This document shows, one piece after another, positions 24,690 through 32,911 of a stretch of DNA of 64,000 bases (its first letter is position 1; every line of letters begins with the position of its first letter). This DNA comes from CAYLHF01 sp964383365 (GTDB taxonomy: Bacteria > Bacteroidota > Rhodothermia > Rhodothermales > UBA10348), in contig CAYLHF010000015.1 in the NCBI GenBank assembly GCA_964383365.1, forward strand, positions 13,766 to 77,765, read 5' to 3'. Position numbers and translations under genes: made by a program. The notes under the pieces are model-generated. The model was not told the DNA's origin and did no database searches. It saw nothing but the letters and a program-made list of their open reading frames with translations.

Positions 24690-25955
24690 ATGATTCGCAG
24701 GGCTCGCTCAACGAACGGCGCAACGCACAGGGTACACGCTACGAGCGGCGCGCCACCGAGGACTCGCTCCGCGTACGGCGCAATACTGATTGTCCTGTTT
24801 CTCGTGTTCCCGCCTCGCACGGCGCGGAGTCAAAATCAGGTGGTAGCCCGTGAGAACCCCAGTATCCTCTCAGACCCGTGGCTTGTCGCTCGTGCCGATT
24901 CCGGTCTGAAGGCGCTCTACAACCTGGATGATCGACGTGCGGACTCGTTGTTCACCCTTGTGTCGGACCGATACCCGGGTCACCCCATTGGATCCTTTCT
25001 GGCCGGTCTCCAGATCTGGTGGCGAATTCTCCCCAATCTGGAAGCAGGAGAAAAGGTCGAAGACGAACGGTTTTTTATGGCCATGGATTCGGTCGTGGCT
25101 CGATCCGACAAACTCCTCAAAAAGGATCGGGATAATTTTGACGCGATGTTTTTCAAGGGTGCTGCCCTCGGATTTCGGGGGCGCCTGTATTCGAATCGAA
25201 GGCGCTGGCTCGATGCGGCGAAGGACGGTCGGGAGACACTCGACTATATCTTTCGAATCGCCGAGTCAGACTCCGCCAACGCAGACTTCCAGTTTGGAAA
25301 GGGGGTCTACGACTATTTTGCGGCGGTCATCCCGAAGACGTACCCGATCGTTCGACCCATGATGTTTTTCTTCCCGAAGGCGGACAGGGAGCGAGGACTT
25401 CGAGAATTGGAGTTTACCGCCCGTTCGGGACGGTACATTCAAACCGAAGCAGTCTATTTTCTGTTGCAGATCCATCTTTTTTATGAGCGGGACGCAGCGA
25501 AGGCCCTCGGTGAGGTAAGGTGGCTGCGAACTCAATATCCGCAGAACGCCTGGTTTCATGCGTTGGAAGGGAGGGTCTATGTCCAGAAGGCCGACCACGC
25601 GCGTGCTGCAGACGTGTTCAGAGACGTTTGGGATCGATGGGCCCGTGGGCAGCGCGGCTACACGGACGCGCTCGCGGCGCAATCGGCGTATTATCTGGGG
25701 AGATTCGAGGCCAACAACGGGAATTTTTCTCAGGCACTGGGTTATTTTGATCGCTCCGACAGCCTGTCCGGCCCCGATGCAGACAATGCGACGGCGCTGA
25801 ACACGGCCCTCAGGCGCGGGATGATCTATGATCTGCTGGGAGAGCGTGCCAGAGCAGTGACGGCCTATGATCGGGCTCTCAGAATGGAGGATCGTGGGGA
25901 CGTGCACAAGCGAGCGAAAGCATACAAGAAAAACCCGTACGGCTCAAAAAAATGA
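24690..25955 (+). CDS. exported tetratricopeptide-like repeat protein
   Basis: The ATG at 24690 gives 421 residues; a TTG at 24666 overlapping the previous stop is an alternative. A long basic N-terminus built of 10-residue imperfect repeats precedes a hydrophobic segment AILIVLFLVFP and a cleavage-like ARSQ, suggesting export to the periplasm. The remainder is helical, with paired motifs such as AVYFLLQIHLFYERDAAKAL, WFHALEGRVYVQKADHARAA and YYLGRFEANNGNFSQALGYF typical of TPR units. TPR proteins hold protein-protein contacts; the partner is unknown. The last four bases overlap the rsmA start. Confidence 0.75.
   Translation: MIRRARSTNGATHRVHATSGAPPRTRSAYGAILIVLFLVFPPRTARSQNQVVARENPSILSDPWLVARADSGLKALYNLDDRRADSLFTLVSDRYPGHPIGSFLAGLQIWWRILPNLEAGEKVEDERFFMAMDSVVARSDKLLKKDRDNFDAMFFKGAALGFRGRLYSNRRRWLDAAKDGRETLDYIFRIAESDSANADFQFGKGVYDYFAAVIPKTYPIVRPMMFFFPKADRERGLRELEFTARSGRYIQTEAVYFLLQIHLFYERDAAKALGEVRWLRTQYPQNAWFHALEGRVYVQKADHARAADVFRDVWDRWARGQRGYTDALAAQSAYYLGRFEANNGNFSQALGYFDRSDSLSGPDADNATALNTALRRGMIYDLLGERARAVTAYDRALRMEDRGDVHKRAKAYKKNPYGSKK
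24711..24782 (+). repeat. 30-bp imperfect tandem triplication in the leader of the TPR protein gene
   Basis: ACGAACGGCGCA at 24711, ACGAGCGGCGCG at 24741 and GCGTACGGCGCA at 24771 are spaced exactly 30 bases apart, with partial similarity between them. They encode the basic, Ser/Thr/Gly-rich N-terminal residues before the signal-like hydrophobic segment. The repeats are diverged, so the expansion is not recent. Confidence 0.6.
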
Positions 25956-26785
25956 ACGGGAAAAAAACAGACGGACGAATTGAGCCCAGAAAGAGTCTTG
26001 GACAAAATTTCCTCACAGACGGAAATACGGCGCGAAAAATCGTGTCATCGCTGAGAGCAGACGCCTCCGATATGGTGGTAGAAATCGGGGCCGGAACGGG
26101 AGCGCTGACCGCGCTCCTGGCCGAGGCATATCCCAGATTGCTGGCTGTTGAAATCGACGATCGGGCAGTTGATGTACTGAGGACCAGAATGCCCGGTGTT
26201 CGCATTGTCGAGACGGACGTACTCAAACTGGTCTGGAGGGAGATCGCCGGAGATGCCGGCGGGACACTCCACGTGATTGGAAATCTCCCGTATTACATCA
26301 CATCCCAGATTCTATTCGGGCTGCTCGACGAAGAGATCCACATCAGCGAGGCTGTTTTGATGATGCAATATGAAGTCGCTCAGCGTCTCGTCGCCCAGAC
26401 GTCAACAAAGGCTTACGGTATCCTCAGTGTGGCGGTCCAACTGGTGGCCGAGCCACGAATCCTGTTTCCGGTCTCAAGAAACGTTTTTTATCCCAGGCCG
26501 GATGTTCGGAGTGCTATCGTTCATCTGGATTTTGAATCGAAGAGGGGAAACAGCGCTTCGGAGTCGGGTTCAGACGGTCACAGCCCGGAATTTGATGCCA
26601 GGTTTATTCGCAGGGTTATTCGATCCGCATTCAATCAGCGGAGAAAAAGGCTCAGAAATAGCCTCAAAGGGATCTGTGAAGAGGTAGGGAAGGAGTTGGA
26701 AGCAAAATATGCACATCGTCGGGCCGAGGAACTGACTCCCGAGGACTTTGTCGACCTCGCACGCTATCTTCAAGCCGATTTGTAG
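25952..26785 (+). CDS. rsmA: 16S rRNA (adenine1518/1519-N6) dimethyltransferase (RsmA/KsgA)
   Basis: Dimethylates two adjacent adenosines in the 3' hairpin of 16S rRNA. The 277 residues contain RKSLGQNFLTD (~13-23), the SAM motif EIGAGTGALT (~46), a ribose-binding acidic residue in AVEIDDRAV, and NLPYYITSQILF (~112), the catalytic NLPYY motif of the family. The C-terminal all-helical domain ends in EELTPEDFVDLARYLQ. The ATG overlaps the previous stop by 4 bases. Confidence 0.96.
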   Translation: MNGKKTDGRIEPRKSLGQNFLTDGNTARKIVSSLRADASDMVVEIGAGTGALTALLAEAYPRLLAVEIDDRAVDVLRTRMPGVRIVETDVLKLVWREIAGDAGGTLHVIGNLPYYITSQILFGLLDEEIHISEAVLMMQYEVAQRLVAQTSTKAYGILSVAVQLVAEPRILFPVSRNVFYPRPDVRSAIVHLDFESKRGNSASESGSDGHSPEFDARFIRRVIRSAFNQRRKRLRNSLKGICEEVGKELEAKYAHRRAEELTPEDFVDLARYLQADL

Positions 26786-26790
26786 CTAAC

Positions 26791-26822
26791 GGTCAGTAAG
26801 GCGAAAGGTCAGTACGGCGAAC
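26791..26822 (+). repeat. tandem 16-bp direct repeat upstream of mgtE
   Basis: GGTCAGTAAGGCGAAA and GGTCAGTACGGCGAAC lie head to tail with two mismatches. Adjacent to them CGTCACC (26822-26828) and GGTGACG (26832-26838) form a hairpin with a three-base loop. The elements sit 42-89 bases upstream of the mgtE start. They may be a regulator-binding site, but no known motif is recognised. Confidence 0.5.
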
Positions 26823-26879
26823 GTCACCGTCGGTGACGCGAGCTAATACAGACCGGTCGGTTGGAATAAATTTTTGGGC

Positions 26880-28289
26880 ATGGATAGCATCACCGAAAAG
26901 AATGTATCGGAGAACGTGTCGGCGGCCATGATGGACGTCGATCCGGATCTCGTCAGCGATATTTCTTCGCTCATCGACTCGAAAGAGAGCCAGATGGTGC
27001 TCAATATCCTGGCCGATCTGCATTCTGCTGACGTTGCCGAAGTCGTAAGTCACCTTCCCAACGACGACGCGAGACTTATTCTTTCGTGGTTACCGGTCGA
27101 TCAGGCGGCGGACATCATCGCCGAACTGGACGACGATTATCGGGCGCTTCTTCTTGAGGAGACGTCGGAAGACAGGCTGACGGCGCTTCTGGATGAGTTG
27201 GAGTCAGACGATGCGGCGGATGTCATCGCCGATCTCCCGGACGAGATTCAGGAAAAGGTTCTGCCTACCCTCGAGGATGCCGTCGAAGTGCAGGAGTTGC
27301 TCTCGTACGAGGAGGATACGGCCGGGGGTATAATGGCCGCCGAGTTTGTATCGGTATTCGAGGATTGGACCGTCGATGAAGCGGTAGAAGAGGTCCGCCG
27401 AAACGCCGAGGAAGTGGAAGACCTGTTCGCCGTGTTCGTTACCGACGACTCCGATAAACTGACAGGCATCGTCTCTCTCAAACGGCTCCTCCTGACGCAA
27501 CCCGGTACAAAGATCGGAGAGATACGAGAACCAGACGTCAAATCCGTTACGACCGATGTTGACCAGGAAGCGGTAGCCCGGAAAATGGAGCGGTATGACC
27601 TGGTGACACTCCCCGTCGTGGATGTCGACGGGCGACTCGTCGGAAGAATCACGATCGATGACGTGGTGGACGTGATCCGCGAGGAGGCCGAAGAGGATAT
27701 TCAGCGGATGAGTGGTGTATCCGGTGGCGAGGAAATCACGGATTCTATTTTGCAGACTACACTCGGTCGTTTACCGTGGCTCATGGCCGGGCTGGGAGGG
27801 GCCACCCTGGCGGCCGGGGTGATCTGGTTTTTCAACAGCGCGCTGAAGGAAGCATCGATCCTGGCCGGGTTTATTCCCATCATCATGGCAACGGCCGGGA
27901 ACGCGGGTATTCAGAGTTCGGCGATCACGGTGCAACGACTCGCATCCGGAGATATTTACGCCGGCGACATGGCAAAGCGTCTGGGCAAGGAAATTCGTGT
28001 CGCGTTGCTGAATGCCTTTGTGGCGTCGGCCTTCCTGGGTGTAGTCATCGTAGCCCTCGGACCGATGTTTCTGGGGCCGGTCTCAAAACCGTACAGTCTG
28101 GCCATCACGGCCATGCTGGCACTCATTACGGTGATCGTTCAAGCGACCGCCCTGGGGACGATCATTCCCCTGATGTTGAACAAACTGGATATCGATCCTG
28201 CGCTGGCCACGGGACCTTTCATCACGACCAGCAATGACATCATCGGAATTCTGGTCTTCTTCCTGCTGGCGGAAGCTCTCTATCTATAG
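26880..28289 (+). CDS. mgtE: magnesium transporter MgtE
   Basis: A membrane Mg2+ channel gated by cytosolic Mg2+. I use ATG 26880 rather than the TTG at 26874. The ~469 residues show the MgtE_N helical superhelix (ADVAEVVSHLPNDDARLILS and repeats up to ~130). A CBS pair follows (YEEDTAGGIMAAEFVSVFED, FVTDDSDKLTGIVSLKRLL, LPVVDVDGRLVGRITIDDVV), then the five-helix pore domain (RLPWLMAGLGGA, PIIMATAGNAGIQSSAITVQ, GPFITTSNDIIGILVFFLLA). The pore signature with PIIMATAGNAG and the final TSNDIIGI are conserved. No M-box riboswitch was seen upstream. Confidence 0.96.
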   Translation: MDSITEKNVSENVSAAMMDVDPDLVSDISSLIDSKESQMVLNILADLHSADVAEVVSHLPNDDARLILSWLPVDQAADIIAELDDDYRALLLEETSEDRLTALLDELESDDAADVIADLPDEIQEKVLPTLEDAVEVQELLSYEEDTAGGIMAAEFVSVFEDWTVDEAVEEVRRNAEEVEDLFAVFVTDDSDKLTGIVSLKRLLLTQPGTKIGEIREPDVKSVTTDVDQEAVARKMERYDLVTLPVVDVDGRLVGRITIDDVVDVIREEAEEDIQRMSGVSGGEEITDSILQTTLGRLPWLMAGLGGATLAAGVIWFFNSALKEASILAGFIPIIMATAGNAGIQSSAITVQRLASGDIYAGDMAKRLGKEIRVALLNAFVASAFLGVVIVALGPMFLGPVSKPYSLAITAMLALITVIVQATALGTIIPLMLNKLDIDPALATGPFITTSNDIIGILVFFLLAEALYL

Positions 28290-28309
28290 CGGAATTATAC
28301 CGACTCGGG

Positions 28310-28711
28310 TCAACTCTCGGTCTTCTCAGGGATTTCCTGCAGGCCCCGTGCATCGTTGTATTTCGATGGGCACTTGACGAGAATATTTTCGGCAACGAAT
28401 ATTTCGTCCTTCACGTAGCCCTCCACGACGAGTTTGTCGGCATCCTCGAAGTTGGGAGGTTTCGGGTGGGAATACTGGACTTCTCTCACAGCACCCTGAT
28501 CGTCAGCCATGTGAAAGCGAAAAATATTGGCTCCAGCATCGTACGTGACCGGACGGGTGTCGACTCGAACACCCACTACATGGGCCTTGGTACCGGCCTC
28601 CGCGGCCTGATCAAAATTCATGTATCCTCCCACCTGCTGGCCGAAGTTCATAAACAGAACGGATGTAAATCCTACGATCAAAAGGATTCCGAATAGCGTC
28701 TTGGCTTTCAT
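28310..28711 (-). CDS. ccmE: cytochrome c maturation haem chaperone CcmE, CxxxY type
   Basis: A 133-residue periplasmic OB-fold protein with one N-terminal membrane helix (LFGILLIVGFTSVLFMNFG). It receives haem from the CcmABCD complex and passes it to apocytochrome c. The usual haem-binding histidine of enterobacterial CcmE (HxxxY) is replaced: the motif reads CPSKY, with Cys at ~114 and Tyr at ~118. The cysteine form is known from some deltaproteobacteria and archaea. The rest of the fold (GANIFRFHMADD, DKLVVEGYVKDEIFVAENILVKC) is normal. It is last in a minus-strand ccmB-ccmC-ccmD-ccmE run. Confidence 0.88.
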   Translation of the reverse strand: MKAKTLFGILLIVGFTSVLFMNFGQQVGGYMNFDQAAEAGTKAHVVGVRVDTRPVTYDAGANIFRFHMADDQGAVREVQYSHPKPPNFEDADKLVVEGYVKDEIFVAENILVKCPSKYNDARGLQEIPEKTES

Positions 28712-28744
28712 AGATATATCCTGGCCACTTGGTGGTTTGGGTCG

Positions 28745-29023
28745 TTACAGGTCGTCATCACTTTCATCAATGCGATCCCCCATATTTCGTTCCAGAGCGC
28801 CGATCTTGCGGTCTGTCCGAAGGAGAAAGAAAACAATGCCCGCCCATATGATCAGGACGACAGCGAGGACGACGTAAAGTTTGTCGTTCGATAACATAAT
28901 CTGCTCCAGGGCTGTTGGAGGTTTCGTTGGCAGGTTTGCCCCCGACCAGATGCTGTCATACGCAGTCGATATGGCGTCTGAAGCTCGCAGCGAGTCGGCA
29001 ACCTGTTGGATCTGTTCTTCCAT
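28745..29023 (-). CDS. ccmD: CcmD-like small membrane protein
   Basis: A 92-residue protein with a single helix LYVVLAVVLIIWAGIVFFLL followed by RTDRKIGALERNMGDR, the arrangement typical of CcmD proteins in Bacteroidota. An N-terminal ~45-residue extension, with a weakly hydrophobic start, precedes the conserved part. CcmD stabilises the CcmABC haem-export complex. It lies 33 bases upstream of ccmE and 12 bases downstream of ccmC. Confidence 0.82.
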   Translation of the reverse strand: MEEQIQQVADSLRASDAISTAYDSIWSGANLPTKPPTALEQIMLSNDKLYVVLAVVLIIWAGIVFFLLRTDRKIGALERNMGDRIDESDDDL

Positions 29024-29035
29024 AAGGCGAATCGA

Positions 29036-29755
29036 TCAATATTCGGGGTCGTGGGTCAGGCGATACTTGATCCAGGCAACACGGACACGCTGTGTGTACA
29101 GGACCCAGAACAGAGCGATAAAGCCAAATATCGCCGGATAAAAAACGAGTCTCATAACGGGTGCAGTGATCTGGCTGAACGCCGGATTTCCGTCTGCTCC
29201 CGGGTGCAAACTCTGCATCTGGCGTGGCAGAACGTACAGTAAGAATGGTACCGTCGTCACGGCAAAAAGGTTGTACACGGCACCGATCCGGGCTCGCTTG
29301 TCCGGATCATCAAGAGCCGAACGGAGCACGAAGTAAGCACCGTAAATCAGGATTTGGAGGGCGGCCATGGTCTGGCGAGGGTCAAAATTCCACCATACAT
29401 CCGTACCCACGTACCAGGTAAAACGGGCCCAGAAGATCCCTGTCGTGAGTCCAAGAATGCCGAACCAGGCACCTACGCGTGCCGCCTGCGCGGCCCGGAT
29501 ATCCTCGATCATATCTCCGGTCTTCAGGAGCCGGTAGGAATGCCATGCAGAGACGAAAACGCCGGCCATCATGGTAAACCACATCGGTACGTGGAAATAC
29601 AGATTCCGTGCCGTGTGTTCGAGAATCTTGATGCGGGGAATATTGAGGAGAAATCCGGCGAGGATGACGAGTGTCAGCCAGCATATGACGGTCGTTCGGA
29701 CGGTCCGATAGCGCCGAAGATTGACATATGGATGTCGACTTTCAGGGTGTGCCAT
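29036..29755 (-). CDS. ccmC: cytochrome c maturation protein CcmC
   Basis: An integral membrane haem-handling protein that loads CcmE. The 239 residues carry six hydrophobic segments and the haem-handling tryptophan-rich loop, here VGTDVWWNFDPRQTMAALQI, an equivalent of WGxxWxWD in which the final aspartate is kept. An early histidine is in FHVPMWFTMMAG and a later one in YVLPRQMQSLHPG, the two haem-ligand positions of the family. It lies between ccmB (92 bases upstream on the minus strand) and ccmD. Confidence 0.93.
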   Translation of the reverse strand: MAHPESRHPYVNLRRYRTVRTTVICWLTLVILAGFLLNIPRIKILEHTARNLYFHVPMWFTMMAGVFVSAWHSYRLLKTGDMIEDIRAAQAARVGAWFGILGLTTGIFWARFTWYVGTDVWWNFDPRQTMAALQILIYGAYFVLRSALDDPDKRARIGAVYNLFAVTTVPFLLYVLPRQMQSLHPGADGNPAFSQITAPVMRLVFYPAIFGFIALFWVLYTQRVRVAWIKYRLTHDPEY

Positions 29756-29847
29756 GCGTACAACGGGTTCCAGGATTCACGTGCTTTTGCTCAGCACTCT
29801 CAATGTACTAACCATGTCGTATCCAAGTCGAAGGATCCGCGAACATT

Positions 29848-30519
29848 CTATTCATTCCAAACGAAATCGAACAACAGAAAGGAGGCCGTGATGACGACCC
29901 CGGCGAATCCGACGAGCGTAGACAGGTCGGCACCGGAACCTTCGAATCCAGTTCCACCCACGAGGGCGTTTTTTGACGCACCGACGACCGAAAGAAGAAG
30001 CGGAATCAACAGAGGAAAGAGTAACACAGGGAGCAGAGGTCCCTGATTGGACGTGCGGGCGATAATGGCAGAGAGTAGCGTAGTAGCCCCCGCCAGGCCC
30101 AGGCTACCCAGAACGAGGCTCGCTCCCAGTAAGAGGGGATCGGTAATCGTGAGATCCAGCATGATCGTAAAGATCCCCACAGCGACCGCATTGACGGCAA
30201 GCAGAAGCAGGTAATTGAACACCAGTTTTCCGGCGTATACCTGACTTCCCGGCACGTTTAGCTGAAGCATCAGCACCGTACCCCGTTCTTCTTCTGCAAC
30301 AAATGAGCGTCCCAGGCCAATGGATGCTGCGAACAGAATGACAATCCAGACGAGTGCGGACTGCATTCGTGTGCTGATCGGGTCCTGACCGATCGCGAAG
30401 GCCATCAATAGAAGCGACGACAGGACGAACATGAACAGCATGTTGAGCGCATAGCGACTTCGCAACTCCAGTCGCAACTCCTTCTCGAATATGGCCCAGG
30501 CTCCATTAAACCAACTCAT
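29848..30519 (-). CDS. ccmB: cytochrome c maturation / haem export protein CcmB
   Basis: A 223-residue membrane protein starting FNGAWAIFEKELRLELRSRYALNM, the CcmB-type cytoplasmic start, followed by six hydrophobic segments. SFVAEEERGTVLMLQLNVPG matches the conserved early loop. CcmB is the membrane partner of the ATPase CcmA. No ccmA is found upstream, where murB begins after 127 bases, so the ATPase must be elsewhere. The gene heads a minus-strand run through ccmC, ccmD and ccmE. Confidence 0.9.
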   Translation of the reverse strand: MSWFNGAWAIFEKELRLELRSRYALNMLFMFVLSSLLLMAFAIGQDPISTRMQSALVWIVILFAASIGLGRSFVAEEERGTVLMLQLNVPGSQVYAGKLVFNYLLLLAVNAVAVGIFTIMLDLTITDPLLLGASLVLGSLGLAGATTLLSAIIARTSNQGPLLPVLLFPLLIPLLLSVVGASKNALVGGTGFEGSGADLSTLVGFAGVVITASFLLFDFVWNE

Positions 30520-30646
30520 GGCTTCTTCAGGCTTCTGTCAGGGATCGACGCTGAATCTAGTTTACGGGGTGCTCATTTGGAAGTCGCAGAAGCCACTTTG
30601 GTCGATGCTTCATCAGGACGCCAGATCCAGTTGCGACGATCACCGG

Positions 30647-31579
30647 TCAGGCAAATTCGCCCACCATCTCGATCTCAACTTCGAGCGCATGACCGGTTTC
30701 CCGGAAAACTGTTTCCTGAACGAGTGAGATCAGTCTGCGTACGTCAGACGCACTCGCGCCTCCTCTGTTGACAATAATATTGGCGTGTCGGGACGTGATC
30801 TCCGCTCCACCGATACACGTCCCTTTCAGACCACACTCGTCGATCAGTCGTCCGGCGCCGATCCCTTCGATCTTCTTGAATATGGATCCTGCGCTGGGTT
30901 CTGTTTCGAGCGGAGGGTGACGCTCGGCGCGCCACTCAAGATTGGATCGCACGATGTCTTCGAGAACCGATGGATGCTCCGGTTGAATCCGAAAGTGAGC
31001 GGAAAGAACGACATCACCCGACCGATGCAGCACAGATGTGTCATACCCGAATTCGAAATAGGCACCCTCTCTGGTCGAGACGGTGTTATCGACCGAGAGT
31101 ACCTGTGCGGACACGAAGATTTCGTCCAGAAATACCGTCCGAGACCGGTCAGGAGATAAGAAATGGAGATTTTGCCAGAGTGCACCACCGATGGTGGAAG
31201 GAATACCGGCGAAATGTTCGAATCCCGACCACCCTCGACGCACGCACGACTGAACAATGTTCGGCCAGACGACGGCGCCACTCTCGGCTTTCACCAGTCC
31301 CGCGTCCGTATCAAGATCAAAATTCGTCGCTCTGTTAAGGATTACAAGGCCTCGAAAGCCGTTGTCTCCCACAAGGATATTGGCACCGAGACCCATCAGA
31401 AACCACGCAATATCTGCGGCTCGGGCGAGACCAATGGCATCCGCAAGCTCACCCTCAGAGGTTACTTCGAGAAAAAAGTCAGCCGTTCCTCCAATTCGGA
31501 AGGTCGTAAAAGGAGCCAGTAAAACATCGCGTCTGACGCGATTCACACCGAATTGCTGTTCCAGAGAGTCTATATTCAT
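30647..31579 (-). CDS. murB: UDP-N-acetylmuramate dehydrogenase (MurB)
   Basis: Reduces UDP-GlcNAc-enolpyruvate to UDP-MurNAc for peptidoglycan. I start at 31579 (MNIDSLEQQFG), giving 310 residues. The FAD domain has TTFRIGGTADFFLEV and LGANILVGDNGFRG, followed by GIPSTIGGALWQNLHF. The serine proton-donor segment is SAGSIFKK, and GAGRLIDECGLKG with SRHANIIVNRGG completes the C-terminal domain, with a terminal EIEMVG glutamate. The motif that is GYRxS in Escherichia coli reads FGYDTS here, so the stabilising arginine is absent. I recall this YDxS subclass in other bacteria. It is divergent from the prohibitin-like gene. Confidence 0.92.
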   Translation of the reverse strand: MNIDSLEQQFGVNRVRRDVLLAPFTTFRIGGTADFFLEVTSEGELADAIGLARAADIAWFLMGLGANILVGDNGFRGLVILNRATNFDLDTDAGLVKAESGAVVWPNIVQSCVRRGWSGFEHFAGIPSTIGGALWQNLHFLSPDRSRTVFLDEIFVSAQVLSVDNTVSTREGAYFEFGYDTSVLHRSGDVVLSAHFRIQPEHPSVLEDIVRSNLEWRAERHPPLETEPSAGSIFKKIEGIGAGRLIDECGLKGTCIGGAEITSRHANIIVNRGGASASDVRRLISLVQETVFRETGHALEVEIEMVGEFA

Positions 31580-31685
31580 GAGATACGGATCACACCGGTC
31601 GCAACCCGGACGTTGACGAGAGCGTAAAAGAGGACGTAAAAAAGAATACGAAGGAATCGGAAATATAGACCACGAGGTTACAATA

Positions 31686-32519
31686 ATGGCAGACAATCAA
31701 TATCCAAACCTGACGCGTGCCGCCCTCCGGGCCCTCGTTTTCGGTGTCATCTTCCTGATCGTCGCCGGAATGGCCGGTGGATGTATGACGACGACACTGA
31801 GTTCCGGTGAAGGTGCCGTAAAATACAGTGTTTTCGGAGGAACTGACGTCTCAGCACACTATTCGGAAGGCGTTCAATTCCACGCTCCCTGGGTGAGCCT
31901 CTATACCTATGATCTACGAGTCCAGGAACAACTCGAGGAGATTACGGCCCTCTCGTCAAACGGTCTGTCGATAGGACTGGATGTGTCCGTTCGGTGGCGT
32001 CCGATAAAGGAGGATCTGGGGACGCTCCACGTTACGTACGGAAGACAGTACTACCGAAAACTCGTTCAACCCGAACTACGCAGTGCCGTACGAGAGATCG
32101 TCAGCAAGTTTACTCCTGAAGAACTCTATTCGACTCGTAGAATGGAACTCCAGGATGAGATCGTGACAAAGGTCAAGGATGCGGTCAGTTCTCGGTCCGT
32201 CCTTATCGATGCAGTCCTGATTCGTGACATCCGTCTTCCAGAGCAGATTCGCACGGCTATTGAGAACAAGCTGAAGGAAGAGCAGGAGGCGGAACGCTAT
32301 AAATTTACTATCCAGAAGGAAAGACTCGAGGCCGAGCGGAAGCAAATCGAAGCGACCGGACAGGCGGAGTACCAGCGGATCATAACCAAGAGTCTGTCTG
32401 AACAGTTTCTACGGTACAAGGGGATAGAGGCCACACAGCTTCTGGCAAACTCACCGAATTCAAAAACGGTTATTGTCGGAAGCGGGAAGGATGGCCTGCC
32501 GCTCATCCTGGGGAATTAA
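31686..32519 (+). CDS. prohibitin-like SPFH-domain protein with a lipobox
   Basis: A 277-residue protein with a hydrophobic N-terminal segment ending in AGMAGGC (Cys at ~33), a lipoprotein-type cleavage site. The SPFH/prohibitin body follows: VKYSVFGGTDVSAHYSEGVQF, APWVSLYTYDLRVQEQ, ALSSNGLSIGLDVSVRWRP, and a coiled-coil-prone Glu/Lys/Arg/Ala segment EEQEAERYKFTIQKERLEAE. Prohibitins oligomerise into membrane rings that scaffold proteases or microdomains. Membrane anchoring by lipid instead of a transmembrane helix would be unusual for the family and may simply be a chance match to the lipobox. It diverges from murB across 106 bases. Confidence 0.85.
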   Translation: MADNQYPNLTRAALRALVFGVIFLIVAGMAGGCMTTTLSSGEGAVKYSVFGGTDVSAHYSEGVQFHAPWVSLYTYDLRVQEQLEEITALSSNGLSIGLDVSVRWRPIKEDLGTLHVTYGRQYYRKLVQPELRSAVREIVSKFTPEELYSTRRMELQDEIVTKVKDAVSSRSVLIDAVLIRDIRLPEQIRTAIENKLKEEQEAERYKFTIQKERLEAERKQIEATGQAEYQRIITKSLSEQFLRYKGIEATQLLANSPNSKTVIVGSGKDGLPLILGN

Positions 32520-32551
32520 CGGAGCCAGATTGAGTCCGGTCGGAGAAGAGC

Positions 32552-32911
32552 ATGGCCGCAGAGAAGCGCATATCCTCGGGGAGGAGTACATCCTCGACCG
32601 ATTTCTATACCCGGGTCTGGCGCGTCGTTGAGCAAATACCCGTCGGTAAGGTAACGACGTATGGACACATTGCCCGGTATCTCGGGGCACGTCGGTCTGC
32701 CCGCATGGTTGGTTGGGCGCTCAACGCGGCTCACAACCTGCCGTATCCTTGTCACCGGGTGGTAAACCGATTTGGAGGTCTCAGTGGAAGCCTCCATTTC
32801 GGTGGACCATTCGTAATGGAAGACCTTCTCAGGAACGAAGGGGTCACGTTTGATACCGACGGATGTGTCCGGATGGATGAACACCTCTGGGATCCGGGCA
32901 GTGATCACTGA
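32552..32911 (+). CDS. MGMT-family DNA-alkyl-transfer-like protein
   Basis: A 119-residue single-domain protein with FYTRVWRVVEQIPVGKVTTY (winged helix), an arginine-rich DNA-recognition helix (ARYLGARRSARMVGWALNA) and the active-site PCHRV with Cys at ~67. The cysteine separates it from alkyltransferase-like proteins, which have tryptophan in that position. The short form lacks the N-terminal domain of Ada/Ogt. It could repair O6-alkylguanine or flag lesions for excision. It lies 33 bases after the prohibitin-like gene and its end meets aroA convergently, overlapping by seven bases. Confidence 0.85.
   Translation: MAAEKRISSGRSTSSTDFYTRVWRVVEQIPVGKVTTYGHIARYLGARRSARMVGWALNAAHNLPYPCHRVVNRFGGLSGSLHFGGPFVMEDLLRNEGVTFDTDGCVRMDEHLWDPGSDH

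Noticed and set aside
26786..26879. M-box Mg2+ riboswitch upstream of mgtE
   Set aside because: The region is too short (94 bases) and shows no M-box core; only a direct repeat and a small hairpin are seen.
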